Below, piece after piece: positions 42,666 to 51,767 of a stretch of 64,000 nt of DNA. The notes below the pieces were generated by a model, which was not told where the DNA came from, ran no database searches, and was given only the letters and a program-made list of their open reading frames with translations. Each line of letters opens with the position of its first letter. The first letter of the stretch is position 1. The position numbers and the translations under genes are program-made. This DNA comes from Tolypothrix sp. FACHB-123 (GTDB lineage Bacteria; Cyanobacteriota; Cyanobacteriia; Cyanobacteriales; Nostocaceae): NCBI RefSeq assembly GCF_014697075.1, contig NZ_JACJRE010000014.1, forward strand, positions 80,504-144,503. Direction: 5' to 3'.

Positions 42666-43334
42666 TTATGATTGGCGACCACGCAAGAAGAAGTAAATTT
42701 GATTGAGATAACTTTCCCAAGCTTGGGTTGTGAGTTGCAGAGTTTCTGCACTAGGGACAAAATCTTCAAGTCGTAATCCTCTGGTTCTAATTTCCTGAGG
42801 ATTCTGCAATAAGTAAGGCGGAACTTTTATACCCAGTGGATTCATCGCGATGACATCGGAGACATTAGCATTCGGTGTGGGAAGCGAAGCCACTAAAGTC
42901 TCGGATGTGGGAGCCAGTTGATAATTAGCAGCCAATCTGACATTCTCAACAGGGTAACTTGCTGTTGTGGCTATTGGCGATCGCACCAGAAAGTAAGCGA
43001 TCGCAGGTGTACTAGCTAACAATAAAATTGTCAGTGCCCAACCTAGTAAGTATCCTCCTGGTTTATCTATTCCGCCCCCCTTGATTCTTTGGGCAGCAAA
43101 AATTAACATCAACACCGATGCTCCCAGTGGTTTGAGCGGAAATGATATTAACCTCCACAAAGAAGCCACAGCTGGTTCATTAGGGTTAATGAACGCCAGC
43201 GCTAGAACGATCAACATAATAACTATGACTAATCGTCCAACAAAACTCCCTGTTGGATAAAATCTTTGGAAAAAAGAGTATACAAGAGTGCCAATTAATA
43301 GCCACAGTAATACCCGGCTTAGCAGTAGAAACAT
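42666..43334 (-). CDS. Conserved membrane protein, YdcF-N-like, function unknown
   Basis: 222 residues with four membrane segments in the first 120 (LLWLLIGTLVYSFF; LVIVIMLIVLALAFI; LGASVLMLIFAAQR; LGWALTILLLASTPAIAYFLV) and a soluble tail ending SYLNQIYFFLRGRQS. The N-terminal half resembles the membrane part of cyanobacterial YdcF/DUF218 proteins, but the ADVIVVLG-type catalytic half is not recognised here. A terminator and then the IS605-type relic follow. Either a distinct short family or a rearranged YdcF gene. Confidence 0.6.
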   Translation of the reverse strand: MFLLLSRVLLWLLIGTLVYSFFQRFYPTGSFVGRLVIVIMLIVLALAFINPNEPAVASLWRLISFPLKPLGASVLMLIFAAQRIKGGGIDKPGGYLLGWALTILLLASTPAIAYFLVRSPIATTASYPVENVRLAANYQLAPTSETLVASLPTPNANVSDVIAMNPLGIKVPPYLLQNPQEIRTRGLRLEDFVPSAETLQLTTQAWESYLNQIYFFLRGRQS

Positions 43335-43643
43335 AGTAGATTAACTCTCAAATTTTCCGATGCGGTGAACTATCGCTTTAGATCGGTTCCCCGGTATAAA
43401 GCAAAATGCGAATCCTGAAGGGTTAGCCTTGAGGTTTCGGGCAGCGGATATATTTTCTCGTCAAATTGTAATCGTACTGTTACCTGACTTAAAATACCTC
43501 ATACCTCACAACCAAAGACTACCGTCGTAGTGATTTTAGTGCAATTTTCCGACACTGCGACTATTATTTAAAATTTTATAGATGAGTAATGTAGCACCAG
43601 TAAATTAAATTAATTGAGTAGTTATAACTCAACAGGAACAAAT
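43335..43643. other. Divergent control region before galE
   Basis: About 300 bases between divergent starts; no coding frame, repeat array or clear hairpin was seen. AGGAACAA precedes the galE ATG as a weak ribosome-binding site. Confidence 0.4.
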
Positions 43644-44642
43644 ATGTCGTCTGCAAAACCGAAAATTTTGGTAACTGGAGGAGCTGGTTATATCGGCTCT
43701 CATACAGTCCTGGCCTTGAAGCGCGCGGGTTATGAGGTAGTGATCCTCGATAATTTGGTGTACGGGCATCGTGACTTAGTAGAGCAAGCTCTGCAAGTGG
43801 AACTGGTAGTAGGTGACACTGCCGATCGCCCCATGCTCGATCAATTATTTCAAACTCACAAGTTTGATGCGGTGATGCACTTCTCTGCCTACGCTTATGT
43901 AGGGGAATCAGTGACAGATCCGGCAAAATACTACCGCAACAATGTTGTGGGTACTCTGGTGCTGTTAGAAGCAATGCAGGCAGCATCTATTAAGAAATTT
44001 GTATTTTCTTCTACTTGTGCAACTTACGGTGTCCCGGATGTTGTACCCATTCCCGAAAATCATCCCCAAAATCCGATTAACCCTTACGGTGCTACTAAGT
44101 TAATGGTCGAGCGGATTCTCTCGGATTTCGATGTGGCCTATGGTTTAAAATCAGTGCGTTTTCGCTACTTCAACGCCGCCGGAGCCGATCCCACTGGCTT
44201 ACTCGGTGAAGATCACAATCCAGAAACCCATTTAATCCCGTTGATATTGCTAACAGCGTTAGGTAAACGCGAATCTATTTCTATTTTCGGTACTGATTAT
44301 CCAACACCTGATGGTACTTGTATTCGAGATTATATTCACGTTAGCGACTTAGCCGATGCGCATATTTCCGGATTAGAGTACTTATTAAAAGGCGGCAATA
44401 GCGAAGTTTTCAACCTTGGTAATGCTTTAGGTTTCTCCGTCAGAGAAGTCATAGCGGCTGCTGAGGCGGTAACAGGATTAAATATACCCATCACCGAATG
44501 CGATCGCCGTCCCGGAGATCCACCTTCCTTGATTGGTAGTGCTGAGAAAGCCAGAGAAATCCTCGGTTGGCAACCCAAATACCCAGGCATCAAAGAGATT
44601 GTCCAACACGCCTGGGATTGGCATCAGAAGAGGCATAAATAA
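43644..44642 (+). CDS. galE: UDP-glucose 4-epimerase
   Basis: 332 residues from ATG 43644; an in-frame TTG at 43614 is less likely. Rossmann NAD motif VTGGAGYIGSH, catalytic SSTCATYG (Ser/Thr) and YGATK (Tyr/Lys), substrate region FRYFNAAGADPTGLLGEDHNPETHLIPL, and the typical end REILGWQPKYPGIKEIVQHAWDWH. It interconverts UDP-glucose and UDP-galactose with bound NAD, supplying galactose for exopolysaccharide, LPS and galactolipids. Length agrees with the family. It stands alone on the plus strand. Confidence 0.93.
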   Translation: MSSAKPKILVTGGAGYIGSHTVLALKRAGYEVVILDNLVYGHRDLVEQALQVELVVGDTADRPMLDQLFQTHKFDAVMHFSAYAYVGESVTDPAKYYRNNVVGTLVLLEAMQAASIKKFVFSSTCATYGVPDVVPIPENHPQNPINPYGATKLMVERILSDFDVAYGLKSVRFRYFNAAGADPTGLLGEDHNPETHLIPLILLTALGKRESISIFGTDYPTPDGTCIRDYIHVSDLADAHISGLEYLLKGGNSEVFNLGNALGFSVREVIAAAEAVTGLNIPITECDRRPGDPPSLIGSAEKAREILGWQPKYPGIKEIVQHAWDWHQKRHK

Positions 44643-44649
44643 GGGTATA

Positions 44650-44745
44650 GGGCATGGGGCATTGAAACAATTTTGGATTTTGGATTTTGGATTTTAGATT
44701 TAGATTTTAGAATCCAAAATCGCAAATCTAAAATCTAAAATTCTT
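44650..44745. repeat. Heptamer array with its own inverse copy
   Basis: Units TGGATTT/TAGATTT repeat in tandem (about 44675-44711) and are followed by ATCTAAA/AATCCAA-type units, so the array can fold on itself. It lies between convergent galE and the next gene and could act as a terminator. Confidence 0.65.
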
Positions 44746-44779
44746 TGTCCCCCCTGCTCCCTGCCCCCCTGCCTGCTCC

Positions 44780-45391
44780 CTACCCCTTCCGCCGTTGCAT
44801 CACAGCTAACACAACCCCTAAGCTGGCAAAGATGCCGGCGGCGATCGCCCACAAGGGTAATGATGAAGATTGAGGCTGGGCTACATCTTGATCATTTTCT
44901 TTATTGACTTGTGGCGAGCTTCGTGATACATTGACCGCACTTGCAGCTACAGTTACATCAAACTTTAACTCAAAGGGTTGGAAATTCCCGCCAGCTATGG
45001 GTTTACCTTTCAGTACTAGCTGATAGGCTCCGGGTTTGGGAAATGTAATGTCTGCGCCTGGTGTCCCTTGATACTTTTCGGCGGTGATTGCTTGTAATGG
45101 GGGTTCTAACAGTGGTGGTTCTCCGGCTGTGTGGGGTTGGGCGTAAATTGCTAACTGACAATCACAATCTTTGAGGGCGATCGCTTTTCCACCTTTACGA
45201 GTTAGTGCAAACCAAGCTTGTGCAGGTTTACCAGCTTGCGGATTATCATTCGGTTCAATATGGAGAGTAGCACCAACATCTCCTGCTACTTTGATTGTAT
45301 GGGCAGAAGCAGGATGAGGATTATTTACTGCTAGGAGTAATAAAAAAACTACAGGTATACCAAATTTAGCGCGACTTACTGGGCGGAACAT
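44780..45391 (-). CDS. Exported protein with C-terminal membrane anchor, partner of the UreH fusion
   Basis: 203 residues: signal peptide (about 1-30, VVFLLLLAVNNPHPASAH), a beta-rich extracytoplasmic domain (about 31-150, with DCDCQ and repeated Pro-Gly turns like copper or FixH/YtkA-type domains) and a single membrane helix at the end (LWAIAAGIFASLGVVLAVM) with a basic tail RRKG. It lies 43 bases after the UreH/ferric-reductase-like gene, so the pair is probably an operon. Function not known; His31 at the start of the mature chain could ligate a metal (inference). Confidence 0.65.
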   Translation of the reverse strand: MFRPVSRAKFGIPVVFLLLLAVNNPHPASAHTIKVAGDVGATLHIEPNDNPQAGKPAQAWFALTRKGGKAIALKDCDCQLAIYAQPHTAGEPPLLEPPLQAITAEKYQGTPGADITFPKPGAYQLVLKGKPIAGGNFQPFELKFDVTVAASAVNVSRSSPQVNKENDQDVAQPQSSSLPLWAIAAGIFASLGVVLAVMQRRKG

Positions 45392-45434
45392 AAAATTTAG
45401 CTATGGACAACCTTGACCAAACATAGCGCGATGC

Positions 45435-46616
45435 CTACGGCAAGGGCTTTGCCCTACGCACCAACAACACACAGAGGGTAAAAAAACCCAATATTGCGGT
45501 TGCTAATTTATTCCCCTCATTTAATTGTGCAGAACCCAGATAGTGGGAACCCATAACGATCGCATGAATTGCACCGCAGAGTAAAGCAGGTACGCTTAAT
45601 AGATGAATCTGTCGCCAACGTTTACCCAAAGATTTTTGCCAGAAGTCAAAACTGGTCAAAGCGGCGGGAGTCATCAAGATTAATGCTACCGCACCTGCGC
45701 CCATACTCCATTGAAATTCTGGCCGCAGAAACCAAAAGGCAGCAAAATTCCATTTTAATGAATGTTCTATCATGTGGAGAGTGTGCGCTACAGATAAAAC
45801 AAAAGCTCCCACACCCAAAGCTCGACGATAACGCAAAGGTGAAGCCCAAATTCCACTAATCGGGCGAGCTATCAGCGCTAAAATTAAGCAGAATAAGGCG
45901 GCGTGTCCGGTGTAATCGACCATTATGTCGCCGGTTCGCAGTAAAGTAATAGCACCAATAGCGAGAGTTACCCAACCACCCAAGCGGAACAACTGACTGC
46001 GCTTATCTTGACTGACTAGGGAAGCAGAAACACCCACACCTAACATGGTTGGTAGAGTTCCCAGTCCAAAAGCGAGCATAGTTGCTGCACCTATCCATAA
46101 ATTACCAGTTTCAGCGGCTTTAATCTGGGCAGCATACAAGAATCCACAAGGCATTAAACCCCAAGTCATTCCTAATAGTGCAGGTGTCCACCATCTGCTT
46201 TGTAAGGAAATATTGACCATTTCTTTACTCAGAAGGTTGTGTAATTTTCCTTGTAATAAAGGGTGTAAAACAGGGATTTTGGGGAGTAAATCGGGTTTTA
46301 TTTGTCCTAAACCAAACCAAATCAATAATAAACCTGTGAGAATGGCAATCCAACGCCGTAAATCGCTACCAATACCTGCTAACTGTCCCCCTTCGATCAA
46401 GACTGAACCTAATGCGCCAATCCCCGCACCGACTAGGGTATAGCTCAACATCCGCCCTAAGTTCAGTAAGATGTGAAATTTTAATTGCTGTCGCCAATCA
46501 CGGGTTTTTTCTTGGTGCGGTAAGGAAAACGCCATTGTTAAAGGGCCACACATGCCAAAACAATGCCCAAAACTACCCAAAAACCCCAGGATTGTGATGA
46601 GTAATAAATCAATCAT
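45435..46616 (-). CDS. UreH/TauE-like membrane domain fused to ferric-reductase-like domain
   Basis: 393 residues. The N-terminal half (about 1-230) is a UreH/DsbD-type six-helix domain with GSFGHCFGMCGPLTMAF and GMTWGLMPCGFLYAA, giving two conserved cysteine sites that could bind copper or exchange thiols. The C-terminal half (about 235-390) has His-bearing helices (GHAALFCLIL, SVAHTLHMIEHSLKW, LSVPALLCGAIHAIVMGSHYLG) like the heme-binding ferric reductase transmembrane domain. The combination suggests metal or electron transfer across the inner membrane, perhaps for copper delivery to oxidase. First gene of a likely two-gene unit. Confidence 0.7.
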   Translation of the reverse strand: MIDLLLITILGFLGSFGHCFGMCGPLTMAFSLPHQEKTRDWRQQLKFHILLNLGRMLSYTLVGAGIGALGSVLIEGGQLAGIGSDLRRWIAILTGLLLIWFGLGQIKPDLLPKIPVLHPLLQGKLHNLLSKEMVNISLQSRWWTPALLGMTWGLMPCGFLYAAQIKAAETGNLWIGAATMLAFGLGTLPTMLGVGVSASLVSQDKRSQLFRLGGWVTLAIGAITLLRTGDIMVDYTGHAALFCLILALIARPISGIWASPLRYRRALGVGAFVLSVAHTLHMIEHSLKWNFAAFWFLRPEFQWSMGAGAVALILMTPAALTSFDFWQKSLGKRWRQIHLLSVPALLCGAIHAIVMGSHYLGSAQLNEGNKLATAILGFFTLCVLLVRRAKPLP

Positions 46617-46783
46617 AGATAAATTCCTGAGTCATTGGTGCTGAGTTTTGGATTAAAAAAGGTAAAAATAACTTGCTTTTATAGTGCGGAACTTTACGGG
46701 AAATTAGTCACTCTGTCAAAAGACTAGCTGTCAAACTTACTGTTTGCGCTATTTTTAAGTCTGAGACGCACAGGAGCGATCGC

Positions 46784-47845
46784 ATGAAAAAATGGATATG
46801 GCTAGCGCTGTTACTCCTAGTGGTAGTTGTGGTTGTTGGGACTAGAGGTACTGCGAATAATCAGTTATTAAAACAGCCTCCTTCACCGATAATTGCACAG
46901 AGTAGCCCTAATCAAAATACCCCATCCGAGTTACCTGTACCAATAGCTAGGGATTTGCAGGTGTCGGCGGCTCAGCTATTTACCCATATTCAAAAGCTTA
47001 ATTATCAGCGCTATACCAACGATGAGCGATCGCGTACTCGCACTTATATTACAACTGAACTCCAAAAATTCGGCTGGAAACCTCAATTACAAAAGTTTCC
47101 TAACGGTGTAAATATCTTTGCTGAACGCCAGGGAACTAACAAACAAGCTGGTGCAATTTTAGTAGGTGCACATTATGATACCGTGGCTGGTTCTCCTGGG
47201 GCTGATGATAACGCCAGTGGATTGGCTGTGATGCTGGAAGTTGCTAGAGTTCTTGGTTCTCGTCCTACTCCTAAAACATTACAGCTAGCATTTTTTGATT
47301 TAGAAGAAGCCGGACTTTTAGGAAGTAAAGCTTTTGTCAGCCAAAAAGCCAGGTTAAAAAATCTTCAAGGTGCGATTGTCATGGATATGGTAGGTTACGC
47401 CTGTTACACAGTTGGTTGTCAGCAGTATCCTACAGGATTACCAGTTAAACCACCAAGCGATAAAGGTGACTTTTTAGTAGTAGTTGGCGATACAGAACAT
47501 TTACCTTTGCTGAATGCTTTTCAAAATTCCCAGTCTAATCCAGCGACAGCTTTAAATAAAGATGATGCTAATTTTCCATCAGTTTTAACATTACCTATTC
47601 CTTTAAAAGGGTTATTAGCACCAGACACCCTACGCAGCGATCATGCACCATTTTGGTATCAAGATATAGGTGCTGTACTAGTAACAGATACGGCTAATTT
47701 GCGTAATGTTAACTATCATCAACCTAGCGATGTAGCAGAAAACATTGACCGTGATTTTTTTCTAGGTTCAGCCCAAATCGTGCTGAATATTACTAATGTA
47801 TTGTTAGAAAATCAGGCGAATTTAACAACTCAACAAGGAGGTTAA
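46784..47845 (+). CDS. M28-family zinc aminopeptidase, membrane-anchored or exported
   Basis: 353 residues with an N-terminal hydrophobic anchor (KKWIWLALLLLVVVVVVG). The M28 core has all metal ligands and acids: GAHYDTVAGSPGADDNASG (His, Asp), FFDLEEAGLLGS (catalytic Glu and ligand Glu), IVMDMVGY (Asp) and LRSDHAPFW (His). Such enzymes remove N-terminal amino acids, here in the periplasm. Length is normal for cyanobacterial members. AGGAGCG precedes the ATG. The minisatellite begins 41 bases after its stop. Confidence 0.88.
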   Translation: MKKWIWLALLLLVVVVVVGTRGTANNQLLKQPPSPIIAQSSPNQNTPSELPVPIARDLQVSAAQLFTHIQKLNYQRYTNDERSRTRTYITTELQKFGWKPQLQKFPNGVNIFAERQGTNKQAGAILVGAHYDTVAGSPGADDNASGLAVMLEVARVLGSRPTPKTLQLAFFDLEEAGLLGSKAFVSQKARLKNLQGAIVMDMVGYACYTVGCQQYPTGLPVKPPSDKGDFLVVVGDTEHLPLLNAFQNSQSNPATALNKDDANFPSVLTLPIPLKGLLAPDTLRSDHAPFWYQDIGAVLVTDTANLRNVNYHQPSDVAENIDRDFFLGSAQIVLNITNVLLENQANLTTQQGG

Positions 47846-47886
47846 TCTACTAACAACCTCTCAGTAAGAACTGTTGTTGTCAACCC

Positions 47887-48487
47887 TGAATCAACTTCCG
47901 GGTTCCCATTTCCGTGTTTCGCGTACCCTGAATCAACTTCCGGGTTCCTTGAATCAACTTCCGGGTTCCCATTTCCGTGTTTCGCGTACCTTGAATCAAC
48001 TTCCGGGTTCCCATTTCCGTGTTTCGCGTACCTTGAATCAACTTCAGGGTTCCTATTTCCGTGTTTCGCGTACCTTGAATCAACTTCAGGGTTCCTATTT
48101 CCGTGTTTCGCGTACCTTGAATCAACTTCAGGGTTCCTATTTCCGTGTTTCGCGTACCTTGAATCAACTTCAGGGTTCCTATTTCCGTGTTTCGCGTACC
48201 TTGAATCAACTTCAGGGTTCCTATTTCCGTGTTTCGCGTACCTTGAATTAACTTCCGGGTTCCTATTTCCGTGTTTCGCGTACCTTGAATCAACTTCAGG
48301 GTTCCTATTTCCGTGTTTCGCGTACCTTGAAGCAACTTCAGGGTTCCTATTTCCGTGTTTCGCGTACCTTGAATCAACTTCAGGGTTCCCATTTCCGTGT
48401 TTCGCGTACCTTGAAGCAACTTCAGGGTTCCTATTTCCGTGTTTTGCGTACCTTGAAGCAACTTTCGTCTTGTTTTCGGGTTCCTTG
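47887..48487. repeat. 42-bp minisatellite, 14 units plus one partial
   Basis: Unit TGAATCAACTTCAGGGTTCC then TATTTCCGTGTTTCGCGTACCT, 42 bases, starting at 47887 and repeating at 47950, 47992, 48034 and every 42 bases to 48412, with a decayed unit from 48454. One half-unit of exactly 21 bases occurs at 47929-47949. Because 42 and 21 are multiples of three, several frames stay open on both strands, but unit differences are mostly amino-acid-changing, one makes a plus-strand stop, and no start with a ribosome-binding site is seen; coding is unlikely. Confidence 0.85.
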
Positions 48488-48569
48488 ACCGAAAATTAAA
48501 AAGATACAAGCTCCAAACTTCGTTATGGGGATGATTAATTTTGAATATTGATTTTAAACCCTAAAGTAA

Positions 48570-49022
48570 TTACTTATCTTGATGTTGAGGATAAGTCAGA
48601 GTCCAGTTTTGTTTATCGTTAATTTGCCAATATAAACCTTGAAGCATGAGCCGCAGTGCAGTCCGAGTCCTCATGTAGTCTCTGACTAAATGTGTACCAG
48701 GTTCGGCAGAAATATCATCATATTTTTGGCGATAACCAAAAGGTTTGGAACATTCATGACCAAATCCTTTTACAGTTAATACAAAAAATGGCGCTTGTTT
48801 ATATTTATCGGGAACCATGAATATACCATATACATTATGTTCACCAAGCCAAGGTTGAACAACAACTTTGGTAGCTTGTACCTGAAATTTTTGAATATCT
48901 GATGCGAGGAAAGCTTCTGAATTACACTGAGAATCATTTACAGGCCACAACAGAGTTACAGTACTTAGTGAGAAAATGAAGACTAAGACATAGATGAGTT
49001 GACGGTGCATAAAGTCAACCAT
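48570..49022 (-). CDS. Hypothetical exported or anchored small protein
   Basis: 150 residues with an N-terminal hydrophobic segment (LIYVLVFIFSLSTVTLLW) acting as signal or anchor. The rest is soluble, with two cysteines (SQCNSE, HECSKP) that could pair, and no family I recognise. A second ATG four codons in is possible. It lies between the minisatellite and a divergent hydrolase gene. Confidence 0.6.
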   Translation of the reverse strand: MVDFMHRQLIYVLVFIFSLSTVTLLWPVNDSQCNSEAFLASDIQKFQVQATKVVVQPWLGEHNVYGIFMVPDKYKQAPFFVLTVKGFGHECSKPFGYRQKYDDISAEPGTHLVRDYMRTRTALRLMLQGLYWQINDKQNWTLTYPQHQDK

Positions 49023-49355
49023 GAATATTTATGAAATGTGTCAGTAGATGAAACTGGTAATAGGGAAATAATCAGTAATTTGAGCCACAATTCATTAGGT
49101 CAAGGCTCTCATCACAATCACTTTTGAAGCAAATTTATATTATTAAAATAAGTGATAATCAACTAATTTTTTGTGGCATTCAACACTGATTAGTCAATAG
49201 TCAGAGATGCGATAACCCTTGTCTGTACAATTGTCATTTGTCCCTCTTCCCTACCCCCTAGCCCCTAACCCCCGTCTGCTGCTAAAATTTTTTACAATAT
49301 GGGTAGCAAAATAGACAAATTTCAGTTATATTCCCCTAAGCGTGGGAAAATAACG

Positions 49356-51011
49356 ATGTTTAAGGGAAGAATCAGGGGAAGTATCCAAAATATTACAGGT
49401 TGGTTTTGGGCATTGGCGATCGCTCAAATTTTGGGGACAAATACCTCTGCTACAGCAGCTGATACAGTTGTGGTGCGATTTGGTCTGTTTGCAGAATCGA
49501 TTGCAGTTGCAGATCTGCAAAAGGCTGCGGAAACTGGAAAATTTCCCAGGGATTTGGAATCTTTTACCAACAGGCTATCAGAACAAGACCGTAACTTAAT
49601 CTTAGGAGCGCTCAGAACTAAGCTACCGCTGAATGTGGTGACTATTAGTCGATTGCTGAATACCCAGATAGGGACAACTATTCTCAACGATCTGGCGACG
49701 GCTTTAGTGAGAAAAGACCAAGCCGGCGCACAAGCACTCAGAGCCGGATTTGTCTTAGGCTCTACTGCACCTCAAGGTCTTTCTATACTTTCGTTTATTA
49801 AAGCCTATCCTAGCCAACGCCTAGAAATTAATTTACCCCAAGCATTTGCAGTTGCCAGTAATTTGAACTCTGGCTTTTGGGTGACGCAACAGTTTATGCT
49901 GGCGATCGCTCCTCAATTTAACCCCACTACATCGCGATTAGCTTTTCCCTTTGATCCCGGTTTACGCGGTAACGAACAATTCCAGATTCTGGGTTTACAG
50001 TTAAATGACCAAAAACGTAACCGCAAAATCCCCGCCGATATTTATTGGTCAAATGCTTCCACTGCGGAAAAACCTGTGATCGTCTTTAGTCACGGTTTTG
50101 GTTCGGTGCGTACAGATATGCGCTACCTCGCAGAACATTTAGCCTCTCACGGTTATATAGTTGTGGCATTAGAACATCCTGGGAGTAATGCTACATATAC
50201 AAATTTAGCAATTAAGAATAATACTAGGCTGATCCAACCTCAAGAGTTTTTAGAACGTCCTAAAGATATTAGTTTTATCCTCGATGAACTAGAAAAACTC
50301 AACCAAAAACCCAATCAGCCATTACAAGGAAAGATTGCAGCTGATAATGCAATGGTAATCGGTTATTCTTTTGGTGGCGGTACTGCTTTATCTATTGCTG
50401 GCGCTGAATTGCAACTAGAAAATCTCAAGCAACGTTGCAAAAAGAATGTTACTGGCTTGAGTTTTGGGGAAACATTACAATGTGTGGCGCAAGAATTACC
50501 AGCCAATAGATATCAATTAGGAGATACCAGAATTAAAAGAGCGATCGCACTCAGTCCAACGACATCTTTAATGTTTGGTAAAAATGGTCTGAGTAAGTTG
50601 CAAATACCCACTTTAATTTGGGCTGCTTCCGCAGATAAAACTGTTCCCGCTTTACCAGAACAGTTTATTGGATTTAAAGAAATGCCATCCCCTAAATGGT
50701 TAGTGGGTGTCCTTGGCGGTACGCATTTAAGTGTTAAAGACCCCAGTACAACATTAGATCAAGAGCAAAGACTTAATACTCCTTTATCTGGTGGGGAAGT
50801 AGTAGGCGAGCAAGCTGCTGATATTCGTAAATACTTGCAAGCGATCGCTTTATCTTTCGCCGCACAACTAACTCCTGAAGCTGAAAAATACGCAGTTTTT
50901 CTCACACCAGATTATGCGCAGTTTGCTTCAACTCAAGCTTTTCCCATTCGTTTAGTTACACAAATTCCGCCACAAGCAATGTTTGTGCTTAGACAATTTA
51001 TAAGTAAATAA
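49356..51011 (+). CDS. Exported alpha/beta hydrolase with DUF1400 N-terminal domain
   Basis: 551 residues from ATG 49356, which gives a normal signal peptide (MFKGRIRG...GTNTSATAA); a start at 49299 would place 19 residues before it. Residues about 30-170 match the cyanobacterial DUF1400 domain (VVVRFGLFAESIAVADLQ). The alpha/beta hydrolase part has an HGFG oxyanion region, nucleophile GYSFGGG (Ser) and a late GGTHLSV (His), as in PAF-acetylhydrolase-like lipases. It probably cleaves an ester in the periplasm; substrate unknown. Confidence 0.82.
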   Translation: MFKGRIRGSIQNITGWFWALAIAQILGTNTSATAADTVVVRFGLFAESIAVADLQKAAETGKFPRDLESFTNRLSEQDRNLILGALRTKLPLNVVTISRLLNTQIGTTILNDLATALVRKDQAGAQALRAGFVLGSTAPQGLSILSFIKAYPSQRLEINLPQAFAVASNLNSGFWVTQQFMLAIAPQFNPTTSRLAFPFDPGLRGNEQFQILGLQLNDQKRNRKIPADIYWSNASTAEKPVIVFSHGFGSVRTDMRYLAEHLASHGYIVVALEHPGSNATYTNLAIKNNTRLIQPQEFLERPKDISFILDELEKLNQKPNQPLQGKIAADNAMVIGYSFGGGTALSIAGAELQLENLKQRCKKNVTGLSFGETLQCVAQELPANRYQLGDTRIKRAIALSPTTSLMFGKNGLSKLQIPTLIWAASADKTVPALPEQFIGFKEMPSPKWLVGVLGGTHLSVKDPSTTLDQEQRLNTPLSGGEVVGEQAADIRKYLQAIALSFAAQLTPEAEKYAVFLTPDYAQFASTQAFPIRLVTQIPPQAMFVLRQFISK

Positions 51012-51074
51012 AAGTTAATCAATGGTTAAATAAATATCAATTTTAGCCACATCACAACTGTTAGCTACAAACAG

Positions 51075-51500
51075 CTAAACTTCTTTCTTTAAAAAATATC
51101 TTTGATGTCCTGGTGGGAAATTATCGAGAACGCCAAATATTTGATAACCCAAGCGTTGGTAAAAACCCAAAGATTGAAAACTAAATGTATCTAGATAAGC
51201 GTAACTACAACCGCGTTGTTTAGCTGCAACTTCAGCTTGAACTATAAGTTTTTTTCCATAACCTTGACCCCGCAATGCTTCTGCAACCCACAGGTGAGAA
51301 ATAAATAGCCATCCCCACTGAGTTTTACCAACCAAACCCCCGACAATTTCCTGGTTTGAATCTCGGATGAAAACGGCTAGAGGTTGGTATACATCTTTTT
51401 CTATTTGCAGAGCATTATTGTATTCAACAAGTTGATTGATAACAGTACGAATATCCTCTGGCTGGGGATCGTCATCAACTGTAAATTTTAAGTCTGTCAT
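51075..51500 (-). CDS. GNAT-family N-acetyltransferase
   Basis: 141 residues. The acetyl-CoA loop is visible as LRGQGYGKKLIVQAE (motif A, Q/RxxGxG/A), preceded by the strand WLFISHLWVAE and followed by YLDTFSFQSLGFYQRLGYQIFG. The length is that of a single GNAT domain. Substrate is not deducible. It converges on the DUF1400 hydrolase. Confidence 0.88.
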   Translation of the reverse strand: MTDLKFTVDDDPQPEDIRTVINQLVEYNNALQIEKDVYQPLAVFIRDSNQEIVGGLVGKTQWGWLFISHLWVAEALRGQGYGKKLIVQAEVAAKQRGCSYAYLDTFSFQSLGFYQRLGYQIFGVLDNFPPGHQRYFLKKEV

Positions 51501-51767
51501 ATTTAGTTCCCTGAACCAATTAGCGCTACAATGTCACCACATTGAACTTTCAGTTTCCTACCATTACTCCTTTGGTGATTTGACACCTGAACTTTTATGT
51601 GCCTTTTCTGCACTGGATTTCGTTAGCTAAGAGAAAAAGTAACAGCAAACTTTTGTATCGGATTGAACTAGCAGAATACAGACATTTTGTAGCAAAGTTG
51701 ACAAAATAGTACAGCAAGAGTCTGTATCTAAAAGAACTTGTAGCATCTCAACGCTTGTAAGATTTTT

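Noticed and set aside
47887-48487. CRISPR array
   Set aside because: Units are contiguous with no unique spacers, and no cas gene is present in the window.
47880-48509. Long open frames on both strands across the minisatellite (209 and 125 residues)
   Set aside because: Openness follows from the 42-base period; unit differences change amino acids freely, one creates a plus-strand stop, and no start with a ribosome-binding site exists.
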